Of a DNA stretch of 64,000 bases, positions 34,176 through 44,068 are shown in pieces. The translations under genes were made by a program, and so were the position numbers. Source of the stretch: Adiantum capillus-veneris (lineage: Eukaryota > Streptophyta > Polypodiopsida > Polypodiales > Pteridaceae); assembly GCA_014529385.2 (NCBI GenBank), contig CM043967.1, forward strand, positions 126,891,182 through 126,955,181. The letters run 5' to 3'. The notes under the pieces are model-generated. The model worked only from the letters and a program-made list of their open reading frames with translations, was not told the origin of the DNA and searched no databases. Positions within the stretch are counted from its first letter, which is position 1. Every line of letters starts with the position of its first letter.

Positions 34176-35449
34176 TTAGTTGGAGCTCGAATATGATGAG
34201 ATCTCCTCTGAACCATCCTTAGCATTGATTTCACCAGCATATGGCTGTGAAAGACGACATTGGTAGGCCTTCAATCGCCAACCATTTACCGGGGTCTGAT
34301 GTACCTTACCATCTAGGTCACCTAGTTGGTAACTACCATTTGAGAACCTCTGTGTCACTACAAAAGGGCCTTCCCATTTAAGCAAGAGCTTACCATCTTT
34401 CCTGCGATCAAAACGATTGTCGTATCTGAGCACTAAAGAACCTTCCTTGATACCTTTCTTGACAAGGTTGCGATTGAACTTCTTTCGTTTCTTCTCTGCC
34501 TAGGCTGCATAGTACTTCACTTCTGACTCTCGATCTAGCCCTAACCTCTCCAAATTGATGATTCTTCCTTCCACCTGCTTCTCTTGACTATCCTCTTGAT
34601 GTGCTTTTAGAACTCGGAGGCTCGCTAGCTCCACTTTTATAGGCAATAGTGCCTCTTGCCCGTAAACCAAGTGAAAAGGTGTATACCCCAAGGATGTTTT
34701 AAAGGATGTTTCTAGGCCCAAAGTGTTGCATCTAGGTGTTTGTCCCATGCCTTAGGATGTAAATGCACTTGCTTAGTGATGATTTTACATATAAGACCAT
34801 TTACCTTTTCCACAAGACCATTGCACTGAGGGTAGTATGGTGTAGAGTGCCTGCGCTTGATTTTTAACTTGCTCATCAATTGCCCGACTAAATCAGCTCG
34901 AAATCCCGGTCCCCTATCCAAGAGAATCTCCAAAGGTATGCCAAAACGGCAACAAAGGCATTCAAAAATGAAATCACTCACGTCCTTGGCTGTGATGCGC
35001 TTTGTGGGACGAGCTTCTGCCCATCTGGTCATGTACTCCACCCCCATAATGATGTATTCCTTCCCTGATTGAGTGCAAGGTAATGGCCCTATTGCATCTA
35101 TCTCCCATCTTTCAAATGGCCCATAGGTTTTGATTGGATGCTGATTTTCATGGGTAAGACGCCTTGGTCCAGCTTTTTGGCAAATCTCACATGTGCGGCA
35201 CCAATGTTGTACATCTCGATGGAGGCTTGGCCACGTGAACCCTGCTTGTAAAATCTGTCTGCTAGTAATCTCTTGTGCAAAGTGGCCACCACACACACCT
35301 TCATGACAACTAAACAAAATATCCTTTATCTCTTGGGATGTAGGAACTCTCCTTAAGACAGCATCTTTCCCTCTACAATACAAGTCCTCATTCACTAAGC
35401 TATAGCTGGTAGCCTTTTTTGCCAACCACCTACGTTCACTTTTACTCAT
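34176..35449 (-). pseudogene. pol: G3 integrase
   Basis: From 35449: a zinc-binding region (H and C positions in CHEGVCGGHFAQEIT and WCRTCEICQKAG), the catalytic core with WEIDAIGPLP, LLDRGPGFRADLV and YYPQCNGLVEKVN supplying D, D and E, then a frameshift at about 34740. The second frame continues with SLGYTPFHLVYGQEALLPIKVE, a stop at about 34500, and the tail RRKDGKLLLKWEGPFVVTQRFSNGSYQLGDLDG (34176-34433), the GPY/F-like barrel. It would insert element cDNA into the chromosome. It is otherwise well preserved, consistent with a recent insertion. Confidence 0.93.
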
Positions 35450-35509
35450 ACCAGAGGGTGCTTCACAATGCTCAAGAAAGTAAAGTAAATCATGCAGCTC
35501 CTCCTTTCC

Positions 35510-37000
35510 CTAGTATAAAGGACTTTTCACAAGAATAGCACCTACTATGAGAGTTTGTAGTTCTTCACCTACTAAGGCATCTGCTTCTCGATTTTGATCT
35601 CCAGGTACAAAGTGCACTCGAACTTCTTTAAAACCCTTCAACAAGGCCTTTGCTTCCCTCATCTTAACAGACAATTTGTCATTTTTACAGGCCCATACAC
35701 CAACCATTTGCTTAACAATCAACATGGAGTCACCAAAAACATTTAGCTTTCTGATGCCCTGAGAAAGACAACATTGCAACCCTAAAACAAGGGCATGGTA
35801 CTCTGCCTCATTGTTAGAATGAACCGCTTTTAGATGAAACCCTTTTGCAAAGATCTTCTCCTTCTCTGGACCTAATATTACTATGACTGCTGATGCCTTG
35901 TCTTTGGTCCTCTTGTAAGCCCCATCAAAATACAGACTGTGTGCTCCCAGCAGAACTTCAGGCTCTGGGATAGGCGGTACCTTACTAGGTGCCTCTTTCT
36001 TGGCCTTCTCATAACATCTTTGTGTGAGGACATCTGCCAAACAAGCACGGGTGGAATCCTCTACTTGTAGTGTGTAGTCAAACTCTTGAAGCTGCACCAC
36101 CCACTTTGCTATTCTTTGAGACAATTCCATGTGTTGTAGGGCATATGGAAAAACCTCCTCAGTTGTGATCACCACAAATTGTCTCGGAAGTAAGTAAGCC
36201 CGAAACTTCTCCACTGCAAACTTAAGAGCTAGCACCAATTGCTCAGTTGCGCTGAAACCCTTTTCAGCAGCTGTCATCACTCTACTAGAGAAGTAGACTG
36301 GTCTCATGAGAGATGTCTTTGGGTCTTTTTGCATCAAGACAGCTCCTAGAGCCTCTGGACCTACACTAGGATTTACATAGAATAATTCACCCCATGTGGG
36401 TTGTAGGACGACAGGCAATGAGCTCAAAATGGTTTTAACTTCTTGAAAGCACCTTTCACCCTCCTCACTCCATGTCAATGTAGTGTGTTTAGTGAGCTGC
36501 TGCAAAGGATAGATTGCCTGAGAAAGGAGATGTAATAATCGTCCCATGTAGCGAACCTTTTGAATGAAGGAGACTAGTTGCTTCACGTTTGAAGGAGTAG
36601 GTAAAGCTAACAATGTCTTTACCTTTTCAGGGTCAGCCTCAATACCATCTTGAGACACAACATGGCCTAGTAGAGTGACCTTGCTCTCACCTATGTGGCA
36701 CTTGTCTTTATTCAATTGCCCACCCAATTGGGCCGGACGGGTGAAACCTTCATCAACCTTGGACAGATGTACTTCCCTAGAGCTGTAAATGCAAAAATCA
36801 TCAATGAAGACTCGTATGGACTTACCAAAGTAAGGTTGAAACACCAAGTTCATAAACCTCTGGAAAGTAGCTGGGGCATTAGTTAAACCAAAAGGCATAA
36901 CTCTATAAGCAAAACACCCCCAAGGTGTTATGAAGGTAGTCTTTCTTTGGTCTTCATCTGCAATTCTAATTTGGAAGTAGCCTGAGTACCCATCACACAC
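35510..37000 (-). pseudogene. pol: G3 reverse transcriptase, RNase H and second (archaeal-type) RNase H
   Basis: 496 open codons. Residues 1-170 hold the RT palm and thumb: [28 protein letters not shown], catalytic VFIDDFCIYS, LLGHVVSQDGIEADPEKV. Residues about 190-300 are the ordinary Ty3 RNase H region (FYVNPSVGPEALGAVLMQ, YFSSRVMTAAEKGFSATEQ). Residues about 360-480 form a second RNase H: LYFDGAYKRTKDKASAVIVI, NNEAEYHALVLGLQ, VFGDSMLIVKQM, VPGDQNREADAL, with its D, E, D and D positions. This double arrangement defines the Tat lineage. A TAA at 37008-37010 separates it from the RT fingers and a TAG at 35510-35512 from integrase, all in one register. Confidence 0.94.
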
Positions 37001-37009
37001 TGTGTACCT

Positions 37010-37954
37010 TTAATGACCAGCCGCTTCATTTAGTATTTCATCTTGAAAAGGCAAAGGAAAATGGTCCCTTTTTGTGGCTGCGTTTAGAGGCTTGTAATCC
37101 ACACATACCCTCCACTTCCCATTTTTCTTTGGTGCTACCACAACTGGAGACACCCACTCAGAATCTTCCATTGGGTAGATAAATCCTGCCTTGAGTAATC
37201 TTTTTACTTCTTTTAAGAGTGCATCTTGTTGCACTAGCCCTAATCTCCTTAGCCTTTGCACCACTGGTTTGGCACCTTCCTTTAATTGGATATGGTGTTG
37301 GGTTACCGTCACTCCTTTAATGTGCTCGTAATCAGTTATAAAGAGGCCAGCATGCTTCTTTAGTACCTGCAAATAGGGTTCTCTCTCTTCTTCTAGTAGG
37401 TCCTTAGATAGCATCTCCTCTAAGCCTGTGGCTTCTTCCTTGTTTAGAGAGTCTTGACCACCTTCTCCTTCTGGGTTTCGCAGTATTATACCCATGACTT
37501 CCAAAGAGCTAGAATCCTCCTCAGATGACTCATCCTCAGATGAAGAGCAGCTGCTTGTGCTCCATTCATCCATAGAAGTCTCCATCTCTAGGTCTTGTTG
37601 TCTACCCTGCTTCATGTCATACACAATTTTTTTTTGCTTGCCACCTACCTTATGATTTGGTCGCAACTCAAGGGAACCTGTCTCCCAATCTTGCCTAGCT
37701 TTCATAGCCATAAGCCAAGGTCTTCCAAGGATTAGCGGATAGCCCTCCCCCTTAGTTGGGATCACATAAGCATCAATTGAGATTGCAACACCAAAAGTTG
37801 AAACCTTCACTCCATTAACCTTTCCCACACAAGCCACCCTTACATTATTTGCCATCTTAGCTTGTAAGGAAGTTTGCTCGTTTACTTCCAAACCCAACCT
37901 GTGCATTAATCTCTCTGTCATAACACAAATCTCGGCTCCACCATCTACGTACAC
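37010..37954 (-). pseudogene. pol: G3 protease and RT fingers
   Basis: Begins with the aspartic protease site VDGGAEICVM at residues 3-12 and has the flap-like MANNVRVACVGKV and the second conserved LILGRPWLMAM (about residues 74-84). After a serine- and glutamate-rich linker (SSSEDESSEEDSSS) comes the RT start: KKHAGLFITDYEHIKGV, GFIYPMEDSEWVSPVVVAPKKNGKWRVCVDYKPLNAATKRDHFPLPF. The frame is closed by TAA at 37008-37010 in mid-RT. A TGA at about 37964 cuts it from the upstream linker. Both fit single-base changes. Confidence 0.92.
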
Positions 37955-37963
37955 ATTGGAGAC

Positions 37964-38635
37964 TCACTGACTCTTAATCTCTGCATCAATGACTGGCACG
38001 ATATCCTTCATGCCTCTTGCACTAATAGACCCAACTGACTTTGCCTTAGCCCTCCTGGTGCTGACCATCTTAGACCAGGTTCTACGCATCTTTGGGGAAA
38101 GGTGGAGGAGTTGCTGCCATGAAATCTTTGGTCCTTGCTTACTCACATCTTCTACCAGGTCGTAAGGTATGGATCCTACCCCAAGTGGAAAGTCTTCTAC
38201 TCCTATGTGCCTCCTTGACCTAATCTTCCTTTTCTTGTCTCCTATCACTTGGGAGGAACCCTCATTCCCTTTATCCGGCTCTGAAGCTTCCATTTCATCA
38301 GTTCTTTGTCTCCTAACTCTCTTTATTGGGATGGCAATAGCTTCCTCCATTTTTTCTTTCCCTTTATCCTTACCATTGTCAAGACTTATGACAGAGACAG
38401 CCCTGTCCTCCCCTCCCGATGGTAGTGAAGGGATCTCTGCTGGTGCTTGTGGTGGTGGAGGAGGGGGTCTCAATATTTGGATTGGTGGAGCCACGTGTGC
38501 ATTTTGTCCATTTAGTGGCCTAGCTCGAGGAGGAGTGACTTGCTGGCGAGGAGGCCGTCTTTGATTACCATTTCCTTGATAGAATCGTGGATGGGGGCAA
38601 TAATACATGCCGTGACCTACCTCTCCACAGTTGTA
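37964..38635 (-). pseudogene. gag: G3 gag tail: zinc knuckle and basic linker
   Basis: Same register as gag and pol. It opens with the end of a knuckle, YNCGEVGHGMYYC, whose first Cys codon is replaced by the TGA at 38636-38638. Next come a proline-rich stretch (RPPPPPPQAPAEIPS), a basic segment (KRVRRQRTDEME, KKRKIRSRRH) that looks like a nuclear localisation signal, and an RTWSKMVSTRRAKAKSVGS end. Length and composition fit a nucleocapsid plus linker before protease. Confidence 0.8.
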
Positions 38636-39388
38636 TCAAATGTACTCACGTGCTTGCCTTTGTCCTTCTTGTCTATTTCGTTCATTTCCTGGTTGGGGAG
38701 CCCTTACACCTTGAACCAGATTGATGGATAGGCTCTCTAGTTGATTGGTGATTTGTTGAATTAATTCTTGTCGAGAGGACTCTTGGTCTGTTCCTCCTGT
38801 CCCTGCTACTACCCTTGCCGTAGGTTGAGCTAGCGGTGGAGGCTCCATTCCCCCTTGTAGTTGAGCTTGGAATTTTAACTTCCTATCCTTCTCCCTTGCA
38901 TAAGTCATAGCTTTATCAAAGGTATCTGGGAATTTACCTTTTACCTTTTCTCGAAGGATGGGGTAAAGCCCTGCCAGGAAACAGTCCTTCTTTAGGCATT
39001 CTGGTGCCCTTTCTCCTTCACCTAGTGATGCACACCATTTCTCCCACAGGTTGGAAAACTTTCCTTCATAGCTTCTATAGTCATTGGGTGATGTTTGGCG
39101 TAGCTCTAAGAGCTGTCTCCATATCTCCTCTGGAGGCTCATGGCGGCAAAATTCTTCGATGAAGGCCATCTTTAAGGACTCCCAGTCTCTTCTTTCTTCA
39201 GGTTCCAAAGTTTGGTACCATAATTTTGCACCTTCCCTCAAGACCAAAGGAAAGGCCTTTAACTTAGTAGCTTCGTCATCCCTTCCCGATACCAGAAAGG
39301 CCATTTCCAAATTATCCAAAAAGTCTGGAGCAACCTCCTCAGACTTACCATAAAAATTAGGGAAGGCCATAAGTGAAAGAGTAAACAA
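38636..39388 (-). pseudogene. gag: G3 gag capsid
   Basis: A 250-codon frame with a good Ty3/gypsy gag (retrotransposon gag family): FLDNLEMAFLVSGRDDEATKLKAFPLVLREGAKLWYQTL, then WESLKMAFIEEFCRHEPPEEIWRQLLELRQ, then YEGKFSNLWEKWCASLGEGE and CFLAGLYPILREKVKG. The C-terminal part is glutamine-rich. The stop at 38636-38638 lies exactly on the first zinc-knuckle Cys. It would form the particle shell. A plausible start is MAFPNFYGKSEEVAPDF, seven codons inside the open frame. Confidence 0.9.
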
Positions 39389-39461
39389 TTACACAAACAG
39401 CTCCAATTTATTTTAAAATAGAGTATGGTAATTACAATTTGGAGCTTTAGCACAACTTAGC

Positions 39462-39701
39462 TCAAAATAGGATGAAGATCGACACATCAAAGGAATGGTA
39501 ATAGTCTAGTAAGGGTAGAATGACAAGATAAGGAGAGCGCAAGATTTCCCCAAGTCTCTCGGCTCCAAACAACAGGGCTATTCTTTGCTGATAAAAGATT
39601 TTTCTATCAATACAAATATTCACACGGATATGACGCACAAAATGGAAAGGAAACATGCGGGGATCATCATTCTCATTATTGGCATCCATACTTATACACA
39701 A
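39462..39701 (-). CDS. Short unrecognised ORF between ORF1 and gag of G3
   Basis: 79 open codons; the first clear Met gives MDANNENDDPRMFPF, followed by a hydrophobic end. It matches no family I know. It could be part of a longer spliced or shifted ORF1, or chance. Confidence 0.3.
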   Translation of the reverse strand: MCISMDANNENDDPRMFPFHFVRHIRVNICIDRKIFYQQRIALLFGAERLGEILRSPYLVILPLLDYYHSFDVSIFILF

Positions 39702-39705
39702 GAGC

Positions 39706-40290
39706 CTAGCTTAGTTGCACCACCTTGGGACCAATGAGCCTGATCAGCCACAGAAGGTCAGCACCTCGGATCACTTCGACTCTTCCTGATGCATCTGTGA
39801 AGACGTAAGGCGTGATGGCAACACTTTGTACAATGCTGAGCCTTTTAGCAAGCAACAATTGGATGCTATTACCATAATCAGCATGACGAATGAAAGTGAC
39901 ACCATTAATGTGCAGCACATCATCAACTAAGATAGTTTCCTTAGATTGAGATAACTTCTTGAAAATTAGCAGCAAAGGTAGGGCAGGGAGTCTTTTCACC
40001 CGGTCTCCAAAGCACTTTGGACAATATCCAAAGTGATCTTCACGCGGACAGGAGGTTGGCTTGGGATTGGTGGTGTCTGGATTCACAAAGTGCACTGGGA
40101 GCACTCGCAGACATGCGGCAATCTTGTAGGCAAGCCTTCGCCTCTTTGCTTCAGGAGGATTTAGGGGTGAGAGTCGTGGTTGCAAGTTGGAGGTTGAAGT
40201 TGGTTGCTCACTAGCCTTTTTCTTGCCTGTAGTGGTCATGTAATCCCTTATTAATGAGATTAAGCCAAATGTTACCTTACGCTTGAGCAC
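39706..40290 (-). CDS. Candidate extra ORF (ORF1) upstream of G3 gag
   Basis: An open frame of about 195 codons between the 5' LTR and gag. The first ATG is at 40239, giving about 178 residues. The product is basic near the start (GKKKASEQ, PPEAKRRRLAYK), has a cysteine cluster at about residues 80-95 (SCPREDHFGYCPKCFGD; spacing C-x8-C-x2-C with a His between), and then a non-repetitive body with LVDDVLHINGVTFIRHADYGN and a hydrophobic end (ADLLWLIRLIGPKVVQ). Ogre-type Tat elements are known to carry an extra ORF before gag, so position fits; I do not recognise the sequence itself. No stop interrupts it, unlike the neighbouring pol frame. Confidence 0.55.
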   Translation of the reverse strand: MLKRKVTFGLISLIRDYMTTTGKKKASEQPTSTSNLQPRLSPLNPPEAKRRRLAYKIAACLRVLPVHFVNPDTTNPKPTSCPREDHFGYCPKCFGDRVKRLPALPLLLIFKKLSQSKETILVDDVLHINGVTFIRHADYGNSIQLLLAKRLSIVQSVAITPYVFTDASGRVEVIRGADLLWLIRLIGPKVVQLS

Positions 40291-40674
40291 GCGTTGCGGC
40301 CTTGGGCCACTTAGGTGTAGAGGTGATCTTCCTCCTCTTAGTCGGCTCCTCAGGAAAGAGAGGTCTGGTGATGCTTTCTCTTCCCTTAATGTGTGTCACA
40401 GTACCTTCGTGTATGTTGATGTAGAATATTTCAAGCTCGTGTGCGTTGGAGGTTTCTGGAGCACTCATAGGTTGAGAGGAGAGGTATATCAAACTCTTCT
40501 TCTCACTCTCCTTCGTTGGCGACGATCACGAACAAGGCATGTAGAAGAACTTACTTCTTGAATTTCAATGACACTGCAACCTGGTAACAAGACCTCGATG
40601 AAAGCTTTTAAGGACTCTAAAGCCTCCTCCTCTTCTGTTCTCCAATTTGCAAACTCCTCACGCCATTCGTCCAT
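40277..40674 (-). CDS. Two short frames upstream of ORF1 in G3
   Basis: 40489-40674 opens MDEWREEFANWRTEEEEALESLKAF, an acidic helix-rich stretch, and 40277-40471 opens MSAPETSNAHELEIF and ends PKWPKAATRAQA. They lie in different frames in order after the PBS and could be exons or shifted parts of one ORF1. Neither has a recognised domain. Confidence 0.35.
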
Positions 40675-40731
40675 GTTGTAGATTGCACATCTTCATTGCT
40701 TGTGGACTGAAGGTCTGTGGAGCCCTCCTCC

Positions 40732-40743
40732 GTGGGGGCACCA
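40732..40743 (-). other. Primer-binding site of G3
   Basis: Minus-strand TGGTGCCCCCAC, three bases after the LTR end. Complementarity presumably continues to about 40723. The tRNA was not identified with confidence. Confidence 0.6.
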
Positions 40744-40746
40744 AAA

Positions 40747-42557
40747 TGATAGCGGAAAAAAGAGCAGTGCAATCGGGTGGCCTCTGTACTCGTGCACACT
40801 CCACAAACCACGCCTCATGCAAACAAGCAAAGAACAAAACAAAGGGGGCACCACCCTAAATTAAGAGGTTTAGGGACCTCACACATAGTGCACATAGGCA
40901 AGTGAGACTTCTGGCATTATGATGGCATCAAAACATATGGCAAAACACATAGAAACGAAGCTTAGGGACCTTATGTAGCATATATATACACAAGACATTA
41001 GCTTAACAATACAACGGCATTTGATTATACATAACAAGGATATAGAGAAGCAAGCCAAGGATGGCATAATCCCTTGTCAAAAACAATCAACCCAGCAAGT
41101 AGGTATGATCCTACTAGCAACACATCAATACCTTAGAGAATGATGGCGAGGATGGTGGCCATGGAGCATGAGAGAAGACTCCTTATTTAGGTTTTAGGGC
41201 TAGTAATGTAGCATACTAGAGGGAGAGAGAGAGAGGGAGAGAGAGTAGAGCTCCATCCATAGCTCCTAGTTGTGAGCAATGTCGTCATAGCTTCGTTGCT
41301 TAGTGAAGTGGGTGAAGTGTTGGTTTTGAGTGAGAGAAGGCCTCCTTATATAGGTTTCTGAGAGGGTTTAGGATTAGGGATAAACATGCTTAAATTCGCT
41401 GATTGGGGTTACTTTTTGCTTAGGGTGGTCAACAGATTGAGGTCACCTGATATGTCACCATCAAGATATTCTCTAGAGTGATGTGAGAGGGGAGGGTAAA
41501 TGCTGATTTTTCTGATTGTGACACATGGGGATAAGGCCTTGACCAGCATTTAAGAGCAGGTAAGGTGGCTGTTGAAACTGGAGGTTCTGCACATGTCAGG
41601 GGGGGACCTGCGGGGGGGAGGTGGCAGCTGGGTCCTCCTGAATATCAAATTCTCAAAAAATCCTCAACCATGGCTTCTTTTGACATGTGTTCTTTGAAAA
41701 AATCAGCATGTCTCTTTTCAACTCAAAAGTTTTTATCCCTGTTGACTCACCTTTACCATAAGATTTTCCCCTTTTTTCTCCTCATGTAACTGCATTGTTG
41801 ATGCTTAATCACTCCTTCTAGTAACAGTGAACTGTTACCTACCAAATACTTATGGTGCAGTAAAAAATATTTACCATGGGTAAAAAAAATTAATGTAGGT
41901 AAAAAGTGATTTGTATTTACCATGTAGGTGAAAAATATTTACTGTAGGTAAAAAATATTTACTGTCGGTAAAAAGTGAAAACGGAGTATGCTGTGCTGTG
42001 AGTCCACACGAACATCCTCATGTAAATTTCACTAGAAATTCACACCTAGAATGGGCTATTCTGTAAGATATAGGTTGTAGGCATGCATAAGAGCTCGTTC
42101 CCACGTATCTTCTGTCCATGGCACTTTTTACTCTTTGGTGCTTGTGAAGTAGATTTTTCTTCTCTTTCGAGATCCCTTGGACTAGAGTATCCTCATCTTC
42201 CCAACAACTGACTGTGCCTTTATTGCATCTTCAAAAGGGGTCCTAAAAACCATGCATCAGTGTTCATGCAAACATCCATTGTCACTAAGATTTGAGTCCA
42301 CTCGAAAAGTTTGAATAAATGTTCTGGAAAGGGTTCTGGTATGTAGGCTTCATCTGTACAGTCTCTTTCTAGGATACATTCCTCTCGTCTCAAGCTTCCA
42401 TTTTCTGAAGCTCCACACATCGAAATAGGGGTGTCTTTGTTTAGCCAAGATGGAAGTTTAGTTTCAGCCGAACAGACTGAATCAAACTCTTGGATGGGTG
42501 TTTTCAAGAAATCGCTATAGGTGTGGTCTTTTAGATTGAGTCTTGTTATAGATCCCA
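40747..42557 (-). repeat. 5' LTR of G3
   Basis: 1811 bp; plus-strand ends TGATAGCGG and ATAGATCCCA. It holds a GA-rich run (41220-41248) longer than in the 3' LTR and the GGTAAA cluster. Confidence 0.9.
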
Positions 42558-42559
42558 CC
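42220..42559 (-). CDS. Unrecognised ORF inside the G3 5' LTR
   Basis: Homologue of 33737-34076: open from the LTR edge to a TAA at 42220-42222 with the same C-terminus. Differences between copies are few, including Val/Leu and Asp/Asn near the end. Here the frame also runs in from G2 coding sequence across the insertion junction (YLYLKQ|VGSITRLN), which is coincidental to the insertion site. Confidence 0.4.
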
Positions 42560-42563
42560 TGTT

Positions 42564-43301
42564 TCAAGTATAGATAGTCGTTTCCCCAATCTTGGATAAG
42601 CTATAGTTGTCACATGAAAGGTCTTCCCAATATGATTTCATAGTTGAGTTTTTTCCCAAAGTCTACTATGGAAAAAGTGTGTTGATATTCAATTCCACAA
42701 GAGTTGACTATCACTTTTTCTTGTAGCCCTAGTAGTCTTTCAATGTGTTTGTCAGCCAACTGTTATTTTGTTCGCATTTGTGTAATGGCTGGCTGTCCCC
42801 AAGATTCCCATACTGCTTTAGTGGCTATGGCTATGCCCGCTCCACTAGCCAGTATTGCCATGGTTTCAATGTCATTATATATCACTGGGAGGGTGGTGTT
42901 TCCTTCTTCCCCCTCATAATATTCTCTGACCTTGTTCATAGGAGCTGATCGAATCTCTTTGTATTCCGTTTCATTTTTTGAGTTTCCCAGATTCTTAGAG
43001 ATTAACCCCGTTATACCCACCTTCTCTAGGGTTTTTTGTAAATCATTCCATAAGTATGGCCTGAGCTTCAACAATTCTCCCAAAGTAAGAGTGCATTGGA
43101 TAGGTGTAGACATGATTGAGTGAATGTTGTCTACTTCTAGGGTCTGTTTGGCTCTTTTTACTTGAGTGGTCTTGCAAATGATAGATTCATCTTCGTTATC
43201 TCCCAAGTACGTAGGAAGGTAATGCTTTTAATGTCACCGGTTTAGATATTCTTGAAGCCTCTAATCCGTAATCCCCATACAAGGATTGTATATCCATGTT
43301 T
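42564..43301 (-). pseudogene. pol: G2 protease region
   Basis: From 43301 down the sequence reads NMDIQSLYGDYGLEASRISKPV, then STPIQCTLTLGELLKLRPYLWNDL (42990-43100), the protease site region IETMAILASGAGIAIATK (about 42825-42865), and EIILGRPF with LIQDWGNDYLYLK ending at the G3 insertion. The expected catalytic Asp of the D-S-G motif is Ala (GCT, complement at 42847-42849), so the protease is dead. Its upstream neighbour is separated only by T2. It continues into the linker at 32290. Confidence 0.8.
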
Positions 43302-43306
43302 ATATC

Positions 43307-43783
43307 TGTTATGGAATTGACATTTTACTATTTGTTACAGCTGACAGGTGGAAAAGGCTTGACTAAGCTAGGCTATTTCAAAAGGAAATTACATTTTATG
43401 TATATTTATTCAACTGCTCTTTTATGAGCTTTGGCCATTTATGACCGGCGGGCTAGTCTGTACTCAATTTGACCATTCAAGAAATCTATAAATGAAATAC
43501 GTGCAAGAGGGAAATGGTCACTCTTGCACGGGGGGAGATTGCACCCAGTATTTGTGTTATTCTCCTCCCCTCCCCCTTCTCTCTCGCCGTGTCGGCGTAG
43601 CACTCCACTCTAGGAGGTGCGCCTGCACGTGCTATCTCGCTCTCTATCTCACTCTGTACTTTGCATACGTCGTGGTTGATGTGCTATAGGAATCGCCGGG
43701 TATGCAGATTTATCCGTTTATGCTAGATATTGTGTTATCTTGGGTATTTTGCACGACAGCCATGTTTTCGTCTGTAGATAGCA
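43307..43783 (+). repeat. 5' LTR of T2
   Basis: 477 bp from TGTTATGG to GTAGATAGCA. About 27 mismatches to the 3' LTR and a 4-bp GATA difference near the end. Confidence 0.92.
43487..43529 (+). promoter_or_regulatory. T2 LTR TATA box and adjacent hairpin
   Basis: TATAAAT at 43487-43493, then GTGCAAGAG (43501-43509) and its exact complement CTCTTGCAC (43521-43529), a 9-bp stem with an 11-base loop. Both parts are preserved in the 3' LTR (hairpin 49144-49172). Spacing places the hairpin near the expected transcription start. Confidence 0.55.
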
Positions 43784-43784
43784 G

Positions 43785-43796
43785 TGGTATCAGAGC
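43785..43796 (+). other. Primer-binding site of T2, first copy
   Basis: TGGTATCAGAGC one base after the LTR; matches initiator-Met tRNA. Confidence 0.9.
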
Positions 43797-44056
43797 GCGG
43801 GCTACGATCAAACAATTGGTGATTTCAATAATTCTCCTCTCCTCCCGCTTCTCTCTCGCCGTGTCGGCGTAGCACTCCACTCTAGGAGGTGCGCCTGCAC
43901 GTGCTATCTCGCTCTCTATCTCACTCTGTACTTTGCATACGTCGTGGTTGATGTGCTATAGGAATCGCCGGGTATGCAGATTTATCCGTTTATGCTAGAT
44001 ATTGTGTTATCTTGGGTATTTTGCACGACAGCCATGTTTTCGTCTGTAGATAGCAG

Positions 44057-44068
44057 TGGTATCAGAGC
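44057..44068 (+). other. Primer-binding site of T2, second copy
   Basis: Identical 12-mer 272 bases downstream, produced by the tandem duplication. Confidence 0.88.

Larger units (their letters stand above)
32295..42557 (-). mobile_element. Tat-lineage Ty3/gypsy element G3 inserted in G2
   Basis: A 10.3 kb element with LTRs of about 1.8 kb (32295-34074 and 40747-42557), PBS, extra 5' ORFs, gag, protease, RT, RNase H, a second RNase H, integrase and PPT, all on the minus strand. A second RNase H after the normal one is the hallmark of the Tat lineage (Ogre, Retand and relatives). The LTR pair differs by about 25 substitutions and a few indels. Flanks are CGTGTT (32289-32294) and CCTGTT (42558-42563), a 6-bp duplicate with one mismatch; a 5-bp TGTTT reading with shifted LTR ends is also possible. 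Confidence 0.92.

Noticed and set aside
43492-43689. 65-codon frame in the T2 LTR, also at 49135-49332
   Set aside because: Present in both LTRs but compositionally biased (CT-rich) and not closely conserved in length or residues; no reason to prefer coding over the hairpin/leader reading.
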